Counted from the first letter of the stretch, positions 33,572 through 44,010 are shown. The stretch is DNA of 64,000 nucleotides from Thiobaca trueperi (GCF_004342175.1 NZ_SMAO01000001.1:372001-436000); one strand, 5' to 3'. Numbers and translations: made by a program. The notes: generated by a model not told the origin, from the sequence alone.

Positions 33572-35706
33572 AGCGCGGTACTCCGTTCACGGCGGCGCAC
33601 CAGCCACCAGGCCGGCACGATCAGCAATACCAGCAGACCGGCGCCGGCCCACAGCGGCCAGAGGATCGGTCGATTCCAGTCGTGACGCAGTTGCTCGCGC
33701 AACGCTGGATCGATCCGGCGATATTTGAGCGTGTTGTTGGCCATCTGATTGGGATGAGCGTTGTGCATCCATTGATGATGCAGGCTGAACGCCTTGGGAT
33801 GGAAGCCCCAGATCCAGGGCGCGTCGGTGCGTGCGATTTCCACCAGACGGTCGAGAATCGCCTGACGCTCGGGACCATCCTCCATGAATTTCATCTCGTC
33901 GAACAGACGGTCAAACTCGGGATTGGCATAATTGGCCGCGTTCTCGCCCTGATATTTGACCTTGCCATGCGGCCCGTAGAGCAGGAACAGAAAATTCTCG
34001 GGGTCGGGATAATCGGCGTTCCAGCCGAACATGAAGACCTGTCCGGTGCCGTTGCGCAGCTTGTCCTGAAAACGGTTGTAGTCGGTGGAACGGATCACCA
34101 GTTCGATGCCGAGCTTGGCGAACTGCTTGCGAATCCAGTTCAGCCGGGCCCGATCATCCGGTCCAGTGGCGACCGCCTCATAATTGATCGTGAGCGCACG
34201 CCCGGTTTCTCGATCCATCCCGCCCGGATAGCCGGCCTGCTCCATCAGCACCCGCGCCTCGTCGAGACTGCGGCGCACCGCGTGACCCTGACGCCATTCA
34301 TAGACGAATGGATTGATCCCCGACTCGCCCTCGCGATGGCCAAAAATGCCCGGCGGGATCGGGCTCTGCGCCACCAGGCCGCGTCCATTCGCAAAAATGG
34401 AAATGAACTCCTCAAAATCGACCGCGATGGAGATCGCCCGGCGCAGGAGTCGCGCGCGCGGCGAATCGCCGCCGATCACCGGATCGAGCATGTTGAAGCC
34501 CAGGTAAAAAATCGACGGCTCGACCGAGGTCAGGAGCGAAATCCCCTGCTCGCGCATCGCCTCGGTCAGGATCGGTTCGCCCTGGCTGTCGATCTGAATG
34601 GCCTGATCGAAGGCATCGGACGAAATGCCCGAGCTGTCGTAATAGCCCTGAAGAAATTTGTTCCAGCGGGGAATGCTTTCTTTTTCCAGACTGTAGATCG
34701 CGTGATCGATCAAGGGCAGCGGCTTGCCCGCATCGTCCAGAATGCCGGATTCGCGGTCACCCGGCATGCCTTCGGTCGGATAGGTTTCGCCGTGGAAATG
34801 CGGATTGCGCGTCAGCACCATGCGCAGATTCGGGTTGTTTTCGCTCAACATGAAAGGCCCGGTGCCGACCGGGTACCAGTCGAGCGTGATGTTGCGCTCG
34901 GCCATGCCCGGCTGGGCATAGAAGACCTCGGCCTCCCAGGGCATGGGCGCAAAAAAGGGCATCGCCAGCCAGTAGGCGAATTGCGGATATTTGCCGGTGA
35001 GGCTGATGCGGAAGCTGTAGCGGTCCAGCGCCTCGACGCCTTCCAGGCTGGATGCGCGCAGGGTTGCGATCTGCTCCAGAGGCGCCTGCCCTGCGGCGGT
35101 TGCAAGCTGCTCGGCGAGCGCCTGAAAACCACGGATATGCTGCTGCATCAGGCCCGCGATGGGTGAGTGTGTCCAGGGTGCGGCCAGACGCTTGATCTGA
35201 TAAACGAAATCCTCGGCAGTCAGCTCGCGGGAGCCGGTCTCGGGGAAATCGGCCAATCGATTGATGCCGGTCAGATCAGACGGACTGAGTGCGTGATAAC
35301 GATGACGACCCTCTGCATCCACCGCAAAGGCCGGGTGCGGCTGGAAGCGGATACCCGGCTGGATGCGGATCAGATAGTCGCTGCGCGCGATCTCGCTCGC
35401 AGGCGCATCTGCTGGCAGGGGGTTGCCCGCCGCGTCGAAATAACTCGGCACCGGCACCTCGACGGCGGAGAGCGGGGTCAACCGATAGGGTCGCAGCAGA
35501 AAGTGATACTGGAGCGGCGGCTCGTAGATCTGCGCCAGAAAGACGTTTTCGTTGACGCTGTAGGAGCGTGCCGGATCCAGATGTTTGGGGCGTTCGTCGA
35601 AGGAGCTGTAAACCGTCTGGCTGACGGCATCGGTTGCCGGATAGGGGCTATTCCAGGACGCGTCACCGCAGCCGCTCAGAAGAATCAGCAGACTGAGCGC
35701 AGACAT
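33568..35706 (-). CDS. Peptide-type extracytoplasmic binding lipoprotein with C-terminal helix
   Basis: This SBP_bac_5-type binding protein of 712 residues is longer than the usual ~540. It starts with a lipoprotein signal (SALSLLILLSGC, lipid on the Cys near residue 12). The bulk is the two-lobed binding domain, with VGTGPFMLSENNPNLRMVLT and FMFGWNADYPDPENFL. Unusually, the C terminus holds one more hydrophobic helix (WPLWAGAGLLVLLIVPAWWL) and a basic end, so the protein may be fixed to the membrane twice. The ATG at 35706 was chosen because the lipobox then sits at a normal distance; longer frames upstream run through a repeat. Confidence 0.88.
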   Translation of the reverse strand: MSALSLLILLSGCGDASWNSPYPATDAVSQTVYSSFDERPKHLDPARSYSVNENVFLAQIYEPPLQYHFLLRPYRLTPLSAVEVPVPSYFDAAGNPLPADAPASEIARSDYLIRIQPGIRFQPHPAFAVDAEGRHRYHALSPSDLTGINRLADFPETGSRELTAEDFVYQIKRLAAPWTHSPIAGLMQQHIRGFQALAEQLATAAGQAPLEQIATLRASSLEGVEALDRYSFRISLTGKYPQFAYWLAMPFFAPMPWEAEVFYAQPGMAERNITLDWYPVGTGPFMLSENNPNLRMVLTRNPHFHGETYPTEGMPGDRESGILDDAGKPLPLIDHAIYSLEKESIPRWNKFLQGYYDSSGISSDAFDQAIQIDSQGEPILTEAMREQGISLLTSVEPSIFYLGFNMLDPVIGGDSPRARLLRRAISIAVDFEEFISIFANGRGLVAQSPIPPGIFGHREGESGINPFVYEWRQGHAVRRSLDEARVLMEQAGYPGGMDRETGRALTINYEAVATGPDDRARLNWIRKQFAKLGIELVIRSTDYNRFQDKLRNGTGQVFMFGWNADYPDPENFLFLLYGPHGKVKYQGENAANYANPEFDRLFDEMKFMEDGPERQAILDRLVEIARTDAPWIWGFHPKAFSLHHQWMHNAHPNQMANNTLKYRRIDPALREQLRHDWNRPILWPLWAGAGLLVLLIVPAWWLVRRRERSTAL

Positions 35707-35804
35707 CAGCCTGCTGCCACGCAAACCTTTTTTGCTCGAACCCGTCCCGCTCAAACCATTCGCTCCCGCTTCGCCCTTTCGCCGGAATACAAGTTTCGGT
35801 ACTG

Positions 35805-35890
35805 TTAAACCGCGTCCAGAGCGAGAAACTAAGTGTCGGGCCAGTTCGACGTTTGGCGCATTCACGAATCCCGACGGGGACGCGGTTTAA
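35805..35890. repeat. 86-bp TTAAACCGCG element, copy B
   Basis: It begins TTAAACCGCGTC and ends GACGCGGTTTAA, a perfect 12-base inverted pair. It lies about 100 bases upstream of the binding-protein gene, within its leader or promoter. It belongs with copies A, C and D. An AT-rich stretch (35890-35915) lies between it and copy C. Confidence 0.85.
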
Positions 35891-35911
35891 AATTTTATAT
35901 TTTTCAATATT

Positions 35912-35998
35912 TTAAATCGCGCCAGATCCCACGGTCGTCGATGTTGTCAAGGTCGATCCAAACTAAAAGCATCGCCCATCGCATTGGGCGCGGTTTAA
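35912..35998. repeat. 87-bp TTAAATCGCG element, copy C
   Basis: It begins TTAAATCGCGCC and ends GGCGCGGTTTAA, one mismatch in the inverted ends. The centre shares GTCGTCGATG and GGTCGATCCA-like parts with copy D, so C and D form a subfamily. It lies about 95 bases before fabI. Confidence 0.85.
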
Positions 35999-36093
35999 AG
36001 CGTGCAATGCTTTCGCCTCGCCTGCCACTCACAGAGGCTGCGGCTGATGCAGTGCGATTCTATCCCTAAACCGAACGGAAGAGACGATAAACC

Positions 36094-36870
36094 ATGGGTT
36101 TTCTAGAAGGCAAAAAGATTCTGATCACCGGCGTTGCGAGCAATCGCTCCATCGCCTGGGGATGCGCCGAGGCCATGCATCGGGCGGGCGCGGAGATCGC
36201 CCTGACCTATCAGAACGAGAAACTCAAGTCGCGTGTCGAGGAGATGGCGGGCAAATGCGGCTCGGATCTGGTGCTGCCGCTTGATGTCGGCAGCGATCAG
36301 GAGATCGAGTCGATGTTCAAGGCGCTGGCCGAACGCTGGGACGGTCTCGACGCCATCGTTCACTCCATTGCCTTCGCCCCGCGCGAGCAACTGGAAGGCG
36401 ATTATGTCGATGCTGTCACGCGCGAAGGTTTTTCCGCCGCGCATGACATCAGCTCCTACAGCTTCGCCGCGCTCGCCAAGGCCAGCCGGCCCCTGATGGC
36501 GGGACGCAATGGCGCGCTGGTCACCATGACCTATCTGGGCGCGGTGCGGGCGGTGCCGAATTACAACGTGATGGGTGTCGCGAAGGCCAGCCTGGAGGCG
36601 AACATGCGCTATCTGGCGGCATCATTGGGGCCACAGGGCACACGGGTCAACGCCGTTTCAGCCGGCCCCATCCGCACCCTGGCCGCTGCCGGCATCTCGG
36701 ATTTCCGCGACATGCTGAAAAAGGTGGAAGAGCGCACGCCGCTGCGGCGCAATGTCACCATTGAAGAGGTCGGCAACGCCGCCGCCTTCCTCTGCTCCGA
36801 TCTGGCATCGGGCATCACGGGCGACGTGCTCTATGTGGATACCGGTTATCACATCCTGGGACTTGGCTGA
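36094..36870 (+). CDS. fabI: Enoyl-ACP reductase (NADH)
   Basis: It catalyses the last reduction of each round of fatty-acid elongation. The 258-residue protein has the FabI variant of the Rossmann start, [20 protein letters not shown], and the active-site Tyr and Lys in [20 protein letters not shown] (Y-x6-K). The C-terminal [16 protein letters not shown] is typical. A GGAAGAG lies before the ATG. It is convergent with ppiD, and the gap between them is filled by two repeat elements. Confidence 0.95.
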   Translation: MGFLEGKKILITGVASNRSIAWGCAEAMHRAGAEIALTYQNEKLKSRVEEMAGKCGSDLVLPLDVGSDQEIESMFKALAERWDGLDAIVHSIAFAPREQLEGDYVDAVTREGFSAAHDISSYSFAALAKASRPLMAGRNGALVTMTYLGAVRAVPNYNVMGVAKASLEANMRYLAASLGPQGTRVNAVSAGPIRTLAAAGISDFRDMLKKVEERTPLRRNVTIEEVGNAAAFLCSDLASGITGDVLYVDTGYHILGLG

Positions 36871-36888
36871 TCCGGTCTGAGCCGGGAT

Positions 36889-37030
36889 TGAACCGCAAAG
36901 ACACAAAGGACGCAAAGGACACAAAGAAAAACAGGATGTTGCTGCCCTGTCTGGCTTCGCTCATCAAGCGAAGCCAGCGGTTGGGACAGGGCTAAAATCC
37001 TCCGTGTTCTTCACGCTCTTTGCGGTTCAA
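36889..37030. repeat. 142-bp nested inverted-repeat element
   Basis: The ends are TTGAACCGCAAAGA and its complement, a perfect 14-base pair. Inside are two more inverted pairs: GCCCTGTC with GACAGGGC, and CTGGCTTCGCT with AGCGAAGCCAG around a short loop. The left arm also holds direct ACAAAGGAC-like repeats. It lies 18 bases after the fabI stop codon. It has the form of a small non-coding mobile element and could act as a terminator. Confidence 0.85.
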
Positions 37031-37046
37031 CAGCTTTTTTAGCATC

Positions 37047-37133
37047 TTAAACCGCGCCAGCTCACAGGATCGTCGATGCAGCCAGGGCCGATCCAGCCCA
37101 ACAATATCGCATACCGCACTGGGCGCGATTTAA
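37047..37133. repeat. 87-bp TTAAACCGCG element, copy D
   Basis: It begins TTAAACCGCGCC and ends GGCGCGATTTAA, with one mismatch between the ends. It starts two bases after the ppiD stop codon, just as copy A sits two bases after bchE. Its centre resembles that of copy C. Confidence 0.85.
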
Positions 37134-37135
37134 GA

Positions 37136-39058
37136 TCAAAGATCGACTTCGGCGCGGATCGACTGACGCTCAATCTTGGCGCGACCTTCCATGTCACGCA
37201 GCATCTCGGTATAGAGTTGCCGTCCCATGAGCTGAGAAAGCATGGAGGCTTCCGGCGCGATCTGCCCGCTATCGGCTGGCTTGATCTCACCATCCTGCAC
37301 CTTCGTCAGCCGCACCACAACGGCATCGCCATTCTCCAGAACGGCCGTGCCGATGCTGGCGCCGCCATCGACTGGTGACGGGAGCCTGAAGGCCGTATCA
37401 CGGACGGGGGCGGGCACCGTCGCCGCGTAGCGATCCACCAGACCGGGTTCTTCCGGTTTGATGCTTTCCAGCACGACAGACCAGTCGGCACCGTCACGGA
37501 GTTTCGCGGCAGCGGATTCGGCGGCAGCAACAGCTGCGGTGCGGGCTGACTGCTCACTGAGTTCGGCCTGGATCTCATCACGCACCTCAGCCAACGGCCT
37601 GACTGACGCCGCGCGATGGTCGATGACCCGCAGCACGACAGCCTGGAGCTGATCGCGTTCCGGCTCAATCAGATCGCTGTTGCTGCCCTGCGTCATCACC
37701 TCATCGCTGAATGCAGCGGCCGTCACCTTGGGTTGGGACAGGATGCCCTCCCCGCCCTCGCGACTGATCCAGTCGCTCTGCTGAATGGTCAGGCCCAAGG
37801 CCTGCGCCGCCGGCTCCAGACTGTCCGGGGACTCATAGATGATGGTGCTCAGACGTTCGGCCAGCTCATAGAATTGGGCATCCGAGCGTTGTTTGGCGAG
37901 TTCCGCGCGCAACTGTTCGCGTACCTCGTCGAACGGCTTGATCTGCGCCGGGACGATCTCCGTGACCTCGATCAGGTGATAACCGAAGCGGGTCCGCACC
38001 GGTTCGCTGATCTCGCCAACTGGAAGGGCGAAAGCGGCCTGCTCGAAGGCGGGCACCATGACCCCTTTGTCGATGATCCCCAGATCGCCACCCTTCGCGG
38101 CGCTGCCTGGATCTTTCGATTGGGTTTTCGCCAGTTCCTCAAAGGATTCACCGGCAACCAGACGCTCGCGAATGGCCGTGATGTCAGCCAGCACCTGATT
38201 GGCGGCTGCATCATCCGCATCCTCCGGGACGGTCAGCAGCAGATGCCTGACCTGACGACGCTCCGGCTGACTGAAGCGCGTTTGATCGGCATCGTAGCTT
38301 TGGCGCAGTTCTTCATCAGGAATCTCGGCCTTTGAAGCAAGCGCGCTGGCATCAAGCACCAGATAGGCCAGTTTGACCTGCTCCGGTGTTTGGAAACGCG
38401 CGGGATTGGCCTCGTAATAAGCCGTGATCGCCGCCTCATCAGGCGGCGCATCGGTCTTGAAATCAGCGACTGGAAAGCGTGCGTAAGCCAGCTCACGCTT
38501 CTGTTCGGCCAGACGCTGATACTGGGCGAGTTCCTCACGCGTGGCGAATTCGCTGGCAGCCACTGCGCGGATGAGCTGAGTGCCGGTCATCTGCTGACGC
38601 AACTGCGCCTCGAACATCACCGGGGTCAGACCCTGAAGTTGGAGGAGGCGCTCATAGGATTCGCGGTCAAAGCGACCGTCCCGCTGGAAAGCTGGTTCAG
38701 AAAGAATCTGGATCTGGATTTCCTGGTCGGAGACACGCAATCCCAAACGTCTCGTCACATCCAGCAGCAATATCTCCCGAATCATGTCATCCAGCACCTC
38801 GGAGCGCAGTTGCGCAGCCTCGAACAGGGCCGGATCATAGGCGGCACCCAGGCGTTCACGGAGTTCGATTCCGGCCTGCTGGACACGGCGATCCAGATCC
38901 CGCGCGGGGATCTCGACCCCATTGACCTTGGCCGCGATGGGTTCGCCACCGACACCCAGATAGGACTGAATGCCCCACAAAGCGAAAGGAATACTGATGA
39001 GTGCGACGATTGCCCAGGCGATCCAGCCCTGAGCGCGATCCCGGATGGTTTGCAGCAT
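37136..39058 (-). CDS. ppiD: Periplasmic folding chaperone PpiD (SurA-like, parvulin domain)
   Basis: This 640-residue protein is anchored by one N-terminal helix (AWAIVALISIPFALWGIQSY) and extends into the periplasm, where it helps newly exported proteins fold near the Sec translocon. The SurA-like region covers about residues 40-230; a parvulin domain lies at about 255-360 with VRHLLLTVP, SKDPGSAAKGGDLG and FGYHLIEVTE. The length agrees with other PpiD proteins. It follows hupB and two tRNA genes as in other gammaproteobacteria, but a terminator between them suggests its own promoter. Confidence 0.94.
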   Translation of the reverse strand: MLQTIRDRAQGWIAWAIVALISIPFALWGIQSYLGVGGEPIAAKVNGVEIPARDLDRRVQQAGIELRERLGAAYDPALFEAAQLRSEVLDDMIREILLLDVTRRLGLRVSDQEIQIQILSEPAFQRDGRFDRESYERLLQLQGLTPVMFEAQLRQQMTGTQLIRAVAASEFATREELAQYQRLAEQKRELAYARFPVADFKTDAPPDEAAITAYYEANPARFQTPEQVKLAYLVLDASALASKAEIPDEELRQSYDADQTRFSQPERRQVRHLLLTVPEDADDAAANQVLADITAIRERLVAGESFEELAKTQSKDPGSAAKGGDLGIIDKGVMVPAFEQAAFALPVGEISEPVRTRFGYHLIEVTEIVPAQIKPFDEVREQLRAELAKQRSDAQFYELAERLSTIIYESPDSLEPAAQALGLTIQQSDWISREGGEGILSQPKVTAAAFSDEVMTQGSNSDLIEPERDQLQAVVLRVIDHRAASVRPLAEVRDEIQAELSEQSARTAAVAAAESAAAKLRDGADWSVVLESIKPEEPGLVDRYAATVPAPVRDTAFRLPSPVDGGASIGTAVLENGDAVVVRLTKVQDGEIKPADSGQIAPEASMLSQLMGRQLYTEMLRDMEGRAKIERQSIRAEVDL

Positions 39059-39090
39059 AGTGACAGGCCGAAACAGGGAGTGGGATGGAC

Positions 39091-39119
39091 AAAAAAATGG
39101 GGTACCCTATGGATACCCC
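39091..39119 (-). terminator. Rho-independent terminator after tRNA-Asp
   Basis: On the minus strand a stem GGGGTATCC with GGGTACCCC (one mismatch) is followed by a run of seven T. It lies 16 bases after the tRNA-Asp end and 33 bases before the ppiD start, so it should end the tRNA transcript. Confidence 0.85.
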
Positions 39120-39134
39120 AATTTTCTCTTTTAT

Positions 39135-39211
39135 TGGCGGAGCGGACGGGGCTCGAACCCGCGACCCCCGGCGTGACAGGCCGGTATTCTAACCAACTGA
39201 ACTACCGCTCC
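39135..39211 (-). tRNA. tRNA-Asp (GTC)
   Basis: The 77-base gene on the minus strand runs from GGAGCGGTAGTTCAGTTGG to an encoded CCA end. The acceptor stem GGAGCGG pairs with CCGCTCC, the T loop is GGTTCGAGCC, and the anticodon in CCTGTCACG is GTC. It lies 38 bases after tRNA-Val and is probably cut from the same transcript. Confidence 0.97.
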
Positions 39212-39249
39212 AAAACTTTGGCTCCAGAACGCTGGCGCTCTGAACACCT

Positions 39250-39325
39250 TGGTGGGTGCTGCAGGGATCGAACCTGCGACCCTCGCCTTGTAAGGGCGAT
39301 GCTCTCCCGGCTGAGCTAAGCACCC
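39250..39325 (-). tRNA. tRNA-Val (TAC)
   Basis: The 76-base gene on the minus strand runs from GGGTGCTTAGCTCAGCCGGG to an encoded CCA. Acceptor stem GGGTGCT pairs with AGCACCC, the T loop is GGTTCGATCC, and the anticodon in CCTTACAAG is TAC. It follows hupB, as in many gammaproteobacteria. Confidence 0.97.
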
Positions 39326-39416
39326 TTGCGAAGGACGGCTATTCTAAGACATCTTTCAGCAATTTGCCAGCTTTAAAACTTCTTGCTGAACATGAAGCGC
39401 CTTCGTTAAGAGCTGG

Positions 39417-39689
39417 TTATTGTACGGCGTCTTTCAGCGCTTTGCCAGCTTTAAATGCAGGTGTTTTGGATGCCTTGATCTCGATGGCCGCGCCGGTCTG
39501 CGGATTGCGCCCGGTGCGGGCCGCACGCTCTTTGACAGAGAAGGTGCCGAAACCGATCAGCGAGACGGTGTCCCCTTCTTTCAAAGCAACGGCTACGGAA
39601 TCGGTCAAGGCATCCAAAGCGCGCGCGGCGGCGGTCTTGGAGATCTCTGCGGCATCCGCCATTTTTTCGATGATGTCCGATTTATTCAT
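39417..39689 (-). CDS. hupB: DNA-binding protein HU-beta
   Basis: This 90-residue histone-like protein bends and compacts DNA as a dimer. It starts [20 protein letters not shown] and carries the DNA-contacting arm [23 protein letters not shown]; the hydrophobic core [20 protein letters not shown] is standard. It lies downstream of lon, the order found in E. coli and relatives, with tRNA-Val following. Confidence 0.97.
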   Translation of the reverse strand: MNKSDIIEKMADAAEISKTAAARALDALTDSVAVALKEGDTVSLIGFGTFSVKERAARTGRNPQTGAAIEIKASKTPAFKAGKALKDAVQ

Positions 39690-39907
39690 TTATTTCCCCT
39701 GTTTATTGCCTAGGTTTTCGCCAGTGACCTGCGTAGACACGCGACTATCGATCAACGCCTCTTTCGATGAAGCGGATCGGGCGCCCTGTCAGTCATTCCG
39801 GGGCGCCCCTGATCGTTGCTGCATGCTAAAACGGAGATCGCAGAAGGGCAACCCGCTTTTACTGTTCTCGCCCCGGCTGGCGGAACAGGTGTCTCGTCCC
39901 CCAACGA

Positions 39908-42370
39908 TCAGTGATGCAGCCGCGCATTCTGGTCACGCGCGGGATCAAGCGCCGCATCATGTGCATCGACCTCCACGGTCACCGGATCTTCATCGTCGCC
40001 CCGCGTGCGGGTCGCCTCGGGACGCTCGGTGAGCGCCAGCTCCAGCACTTCATCGATCCAGCGCACCGGATGAATCTTGAGATGCTGCTTGATGTTTTTC
40101 GGGATCTCGGTGAGATCGCGCTCATTTTCGAGCGGTATGATGACCGTCTCGATCCCGCCGCGATGCGCTGCAAGCAGTTTTTCCTTGAGACCGCCGATCG
40201 GCAGCACCTCACCGCGCAGGGTGATCTCACCGGTCATGGCCACGCTTGAGCGCACCGGAATCCTGGTCAGCGCGGAGACCAGCGCCGTGCACATGGCCAC
40301 GCCCGCGCTTGGACCATCCTTGGGCGTCGCCCCTTCCGGAACATGGATATGCACATCGAAGTTGGTATGGAAATCCAGCGGCAGACCCAGCGCATCGGCG
40401 CGCGAGCGAACCACCGTCATAGCGGCCTGGATGGATTCCTGCATCACATCGCCCAATTGCCCGGTGTAGGTGAACTTGCCCTTGCCGGGAACCAGAGCGG
40501 ATTCGATCCGCAGCAACTCGCCGCCCACCTCGGTCCAGGCCAGCCCCGTCACCTGGCCGATCTGATCATGCTCGTCGGCACGGCCATAGCGGAAACGCTG
40601 CACACCGAGATACTTTTCCAGCGTCCTGGCGCTGACCGTCGTCGGCGCATCCCGTTTCTTGAGCAGCACCTCCTTCACGACCTTGCGACAGATCTTGGAG
40701 ATTTCGCGTTCCAGATTCCGCACCCCGGCCTCGCGGGTGTAATGCCGGATGATGTCGCGCAGTGCGCTCTCGCGAATCACCAGCTCGCCATCCTTGAGGC
40801 CGTTATTCTTGGTCTGCTTGGGGACCAGATAACGCTCGGCAATGGCGACCTTCTCGTCTTCCGTATAGCCCGAGAGACGGATAACCTCCATGCGATCCAG
40901 GAGCGGCGGCGGAATGTTCAGGGTGTTGGCGGTGGCGACGAACATCACCTCGGAGAGATCGAAATCGACCTCCAGATAATGATCGGCGAAGGTGTGGTTC
41001 TGCTCGGGATCCAGCACTTCGAGCAGCGCCGAGGCCGGATCACCCCGGAAGTCCATCGCCATCTTGTCGATCTCGTCGAGCAGGAAGAAGGCGTTGCGCG
41101 AAGCGGCCTTGGACAGATTCTGGATGATCTTGCCCGGCAGCGCGCCAATATAGGTGCGCCGATGACCACGAATCTCGGCCTCGTCGCGTACCCCGCCAAG
41201 CGACATGCGCACGAACTTGCGGTTCGTCGCCCGCGCGATGGACTGACCCAGCGAGGTCTTGCCGACACCGGGCGGGCCGACCAGACAGAGGATCGGCCCC
41301 TTGAGCTTGCGCACCCGCTGCTGCACCGCGAGATATTCGAGGATCCGCTCCTTGACCTTTTCCAGACCATAATGGTCCTTGTCCAGGACGCCCTCGGCCA
41401 CCTGGATGTCGTTGCGAATGCGGGTGCGTTTCTGCCAGGGCACACCGACCAGGGTATCGACATAGTTACGCACCACGGTCGCCTCGGCTGACATCGGCGA
41501 CATCAGCTTGAGCTTGTTCAGCTCGGCCTGTGCCTTGCTCTTGGCCTCGCGCGGCATCCCGGCCGCCTCGATCCGCCGCGCCAGATCTTCGATTTCATTG
41601 GGTGCGGCATCCTCCAGCTCACCGAGCTCCTTCTGGATCGCCTTCATCTGCTCGTTCAAATAGTACTCGCGCTGATTCTTTTCCATCTGGCGCTTGACGC
41701 GCCCACGGATGCGCTTTTCCATCTGGAGCAGATCGTTTTCCGCTTCCATCAGGCCCATCAGATGCTCCAACCGGGCCTGCACGTCGATGATTTCCAGCAC
41801 GCGCTGCTTTTCGTCGAGCTTGAGCGACATGTGGGCCGCCATGGTGTCGGCGAGCCGGCCTGCGTCGTCGATGCTGGCCAGCGAAGTGAGCACCTCCGGC
41901 GGCACCTTTTTATTGAGCTTGACGTATTGATCGAACAGCATCATCGCTGACCGCATCAGCACTTCCTGCTCACGGGCATCGGCATCCAGGGTTTCGTCCA
42001 TCGGGTCGATGATCGCGGAAAAGGCGTCTTCCGTGGTCACAAAGCGCTTGATGCGGGCGCGGCGACTCCCTTCCACCAGCACCTTGACCGTGCCATCGGG
42101 GAGTTTGAGGAGTTGCAGAATATTCGCCAACGTACCGATTTCGTGCAGATCCTTAACGCCAGGATCGTCTACGTCGGCGCTTTTCTGCGCGATCAGCAGA
42201 ATCTGTTTGTCGCTCGACATGGCGCCGTCGAGGGCGCGGATGGATTTGTCGCGCCCGACGAAGAGTGGAATCACCATATGCGGGTAGACAACCACATCGC
42301 GCAATGGCAGAACAGGCACATCTGCCGAAGACAGGGGTGCGGAATCAGAAGCAGTAGTATGTTGCGCCAT
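39908..42370 (-). CDS. lon: ATP-dependent protease Lon
   Basis: This 820-residue cytoplasmic protease removes damaged and regulatory proteins. The N-terminal substrate domain covers about residues 18-210 ([20 protein letters not shown]), the AAA+ domain has Walker [13 protein letters not shown] near 365, and the protease domain has the Ser in [14 protein letters not shown] near 690 with its Lys partner about 43 residues later in [15 protein letters not shown]. The last 40 residues are acidic and variable. It is separated from clpX by a strong hairpin, so it probably has its own promoter in 42371-42489. Confidence 0.97.
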   Translation of the reverse strand: MAQHTTASDSAPLSSADVPVLPLRDVVVYPHMVIPLFVGRDKSIRALDGAMSSDKQILLIAQKSADVDDPGVKDLHEIGTLANILQLLKLPDGTVKVLVEGSRRARIKRFVTTEDAFSAIIDPMDETLDADAREQEVLMRSAMMLFDQYVKLNKKVPPEVLTSLASIDDAGRLADTMAAHMSLKLDEKQRVLEIIDVQARLEHLMGLMEAENDLLQMEKRIRGRVKRQMEKNQREYYLNEQMKAIQKELGELEDAAPNEIEDLARRIEAAGMPREAKSKAQAELNKLKLMSPMSAEATVVRNYVDTLVGVPWQKRTRIRNDIQVAEGVLDKDHYGLEKVKERILEYLAVQQRVRKLKGPILCLVGPPGVGKTSLGQSIARATNRKFVRMSLGGVRDEAEIRGHRRTYIGALPGKIIQNLSKAASRNAFFLLDEIDKMAMDFRGDPASALLEVLDPEQNHTFADHYLEVDFDLSEVMFVATANTLNIPPPLLDRMEVIRLSGYTEDEKVAIAERYLVPKQTKNNGLKDGELVIRESALRDIIRHYTREAGVRNLEREISKICRKVVKEVLLKKRDAPTTVSARTLEKYLGVQRFRYGRADEHDQIGQVTGLAWTEVGGELLRIESALVPGKGKFTYTGQLGDVMQESIQAAMTVVRSRADALGLPLDFHTNFDVHIHVPEGATPKDGPSAGVAMCTALVSALTRIPVRSSVAMTGEITLRGEVLPIGGLKEKLLAAHRGGIETVIIPLENERDLTEIPKNIKQHLKIHPVRWIDEVLELALTERPEATRTRGDDEDPVTVEVDAHDAALDPARDQNARLHH

Positions 42371-42489
42371 GGAAACCCGTTCTCATTCAAGCAACATCCG
42401 CTGGTTTGACGGCAGAACTTGCCAAAACCGGCCAGCCCGCACATCGTTGCCGCAGATATCAGTGTGGTGGGGAAGATATAACTAAGAAA

Positions 42490-42532
42490 TCAGGGCGAAC
42501 AGCATCGCGTTCAACGATGCCGCTCGCCCTGA
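42490..42532 (-). terminator. Long hairpin between clpX and lon
   Basis: An 18-base stem with two mismatches (TCAGGGCGAACAGCATCG and its partner) and a short loop is followed on the minus strand by the T-rich ATTTCTTAGTTAT. It lies 59 bases after clpX and should end its transcript. Confidence 0.75.
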
Positions 42533-42591
42533 CCTGAATGAATCCAGGCAATCTCACCAGGATGGCGTATCTGCACCTGGCGCGAAGGTCA

Positions 42592-43869
42592 TCATTCCGC
42601 CCCGACGGCGGCCTGCTTCTCGATCCCGTCATAGATCAGGAGCGGCTTGTTTTCGCCAGCGATGACGGAGGAGTCAATCACGACCTTGCTCACATGATCC
42701 ATTGACGGCAGATCGTACATGGTGTCGAGGAGCACCTGTTCCATAATGGTCCGTAAACCGCGCGCGCCGGTTTTGCGATCCATCGCCTTGTGCGCGATGC
42801 CGCGCAGGGCGTCGTCCCGAATCTCGATCTGCACCCCTTCCATCTCGAACAGCCGCGCATACTGCTTGACCAGCGCATGTCTGGGCTCGGTCAGGATCCG
42901 CATCAGCGCGGCCTCGTCGAGTTCATCAAGGGTCGCAATGACGGGCAGACGACCGACGAATTCGGGAATCAGGCCATAGCGGATCAGGTCTTCCGGTTCC
43001 ACCGCGCTCAGGAGTTCGCCGATCTGGCGGCTGTCGTCCTTGCTATGGACATCCGCCGAGAACCCGATTCCGGTCTTGCGCGAGCGGTTCTGGATCACCT
43101 TGTCAAGACCAGCGAAGGCGCCGCCGACGATGAAGAGGATATTCGAGGTATCGACCTGGAGAAATTCCTGCTGCGGATGTTTGCGCCCACCCTGCGGCGG
43201 CACCGAAGCGACCGTCCCTTCGATCAGTTTCAACAGCGCCTGCTGCACACCCTCGCCCGACACGTCGCGCGTGATCGACGGGTTATCAGACTTGCGCGAA
43301 ATTTTGTCAATTTCATCGATATAGACGATGCCGGTCTGCGCCTTCTCGACATCGTAGTCGCACTTCTGGAGCAGCTTCTGGATGATGTTCTCGACATCCT
43401 CGCCCACATAACCGGCCTCGGTCAGCGTGGTGGCGTCGGCGATGGTGAAGGGGACGTTCAGCAGACGGGCCAGGGTCTCGGCAAGCAGGGTCTTGCCGGA
43501 GCCGGTTGGCCCGATCAGCATGATATTGCTCTTGGCAATCTCGATGTCTTCCTTGGCGCCGGCTACTTCGAGACGCTTGTAATGGTTGTAGACCGCGACC
43601 GAGAGAACCTTTTTCGCCTTTTCCTGCCCGATCACGAATTCATCCAGACGCGCATTGATCTCGCGCGGTTTGGGCAGATGAGTCGTGGTCTCATCGACGC
43701 TCTCCTGCATCTCCTCACGGATGATGTCGTTGCAGAGTTCAACGCATTCGTCGCAGATGAAGACGGAAGGACCGGCAATGAGTTTGCGGACTTCGTGCTG
43801 GCTCTTGCCGCAGAACGAACAGTAAAGCAGTTTGCCTTCGTCGCTCTTGCCGTGATTGTTTCCACTCAT
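42592..43869 (-). CDS. clpX: ClpXP unfoldase subunit ClpX
   Basis: This 425-residue AAA+ unfoldase feeds substrates to ClpP. The N-terminal zinc domain shows four Cys ([10 protein letters not shown], then CDECVELC), Walker A is [12 protein letters not shown] near 122, the pore-loop [10 protein letters not shown] and the ClpP-contact region follow, and sensor motifs are normal. It is transcribed after clpP in the standard order, with 192 bases and a stem-loop between. Confidence 0.97.
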   Translation of the reverse strand: MSGNNHGKSDEGKLLYCSFCGKSQHEVRKLIAGPSVFICDECVELCNDIIREEMQESVDETTTHLPKPREINARLDEFVIGQEKAKKVLSVAVYNHYKRLEVAGAKEDIEIAKSNIMLIGPTGSGKTLLAETLARLLNVPFTIADATTLTEAGYVGEDVENIIQKLLQKCDYDVEKAQTGIVYIDEIDKISRKSDNPSITRDVSGEGVQQALLKLIEGTVASVPPQGGRKHPQQEFLQVDTSNILFIVGGAFAGLDKVIQNRSRKTGIGFSADVHSKDDSRQIGELLSAVEPEDLIRYGLIPEFVGRLPVIATLDELDEAALMRILTEPRHALVKQYARLFEMEGVQIEIRDDALRGIAHKAMDRKTGARGLRTIMEQVLLDTMYDLPSMDHVSKVVIDSSVIAGENKPLLIYDGIEKQAAVGAE

Positions 43870-43986
43870 TGAGGATAGGTCTCCGGGGGGTCGGTTGGGG
43901 GCGCGAATCCAGTCGTCCCGAGCGATGCCAGCTCAATCATAACGGTTTGAATATAGATGGCAAGACAGTTAAACACAGAGGATGCC

Positions 43987-44010
43987 ATGCGTCACGGAAT
44001 CGTGGCGCAT
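43987..44010 (-). terminator. Stem-loop between clpP and clpX
   Basis: A 10-base stem with one mismatch (ATGCGTCACG with CGTGGCGCAT) and a GAAT loop lies 51 bases after clpP. No T run follows, so it may reduce rather than stop read-through into clpX. Nothing else is seen in 43870-44061. Confidence 0.45.
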
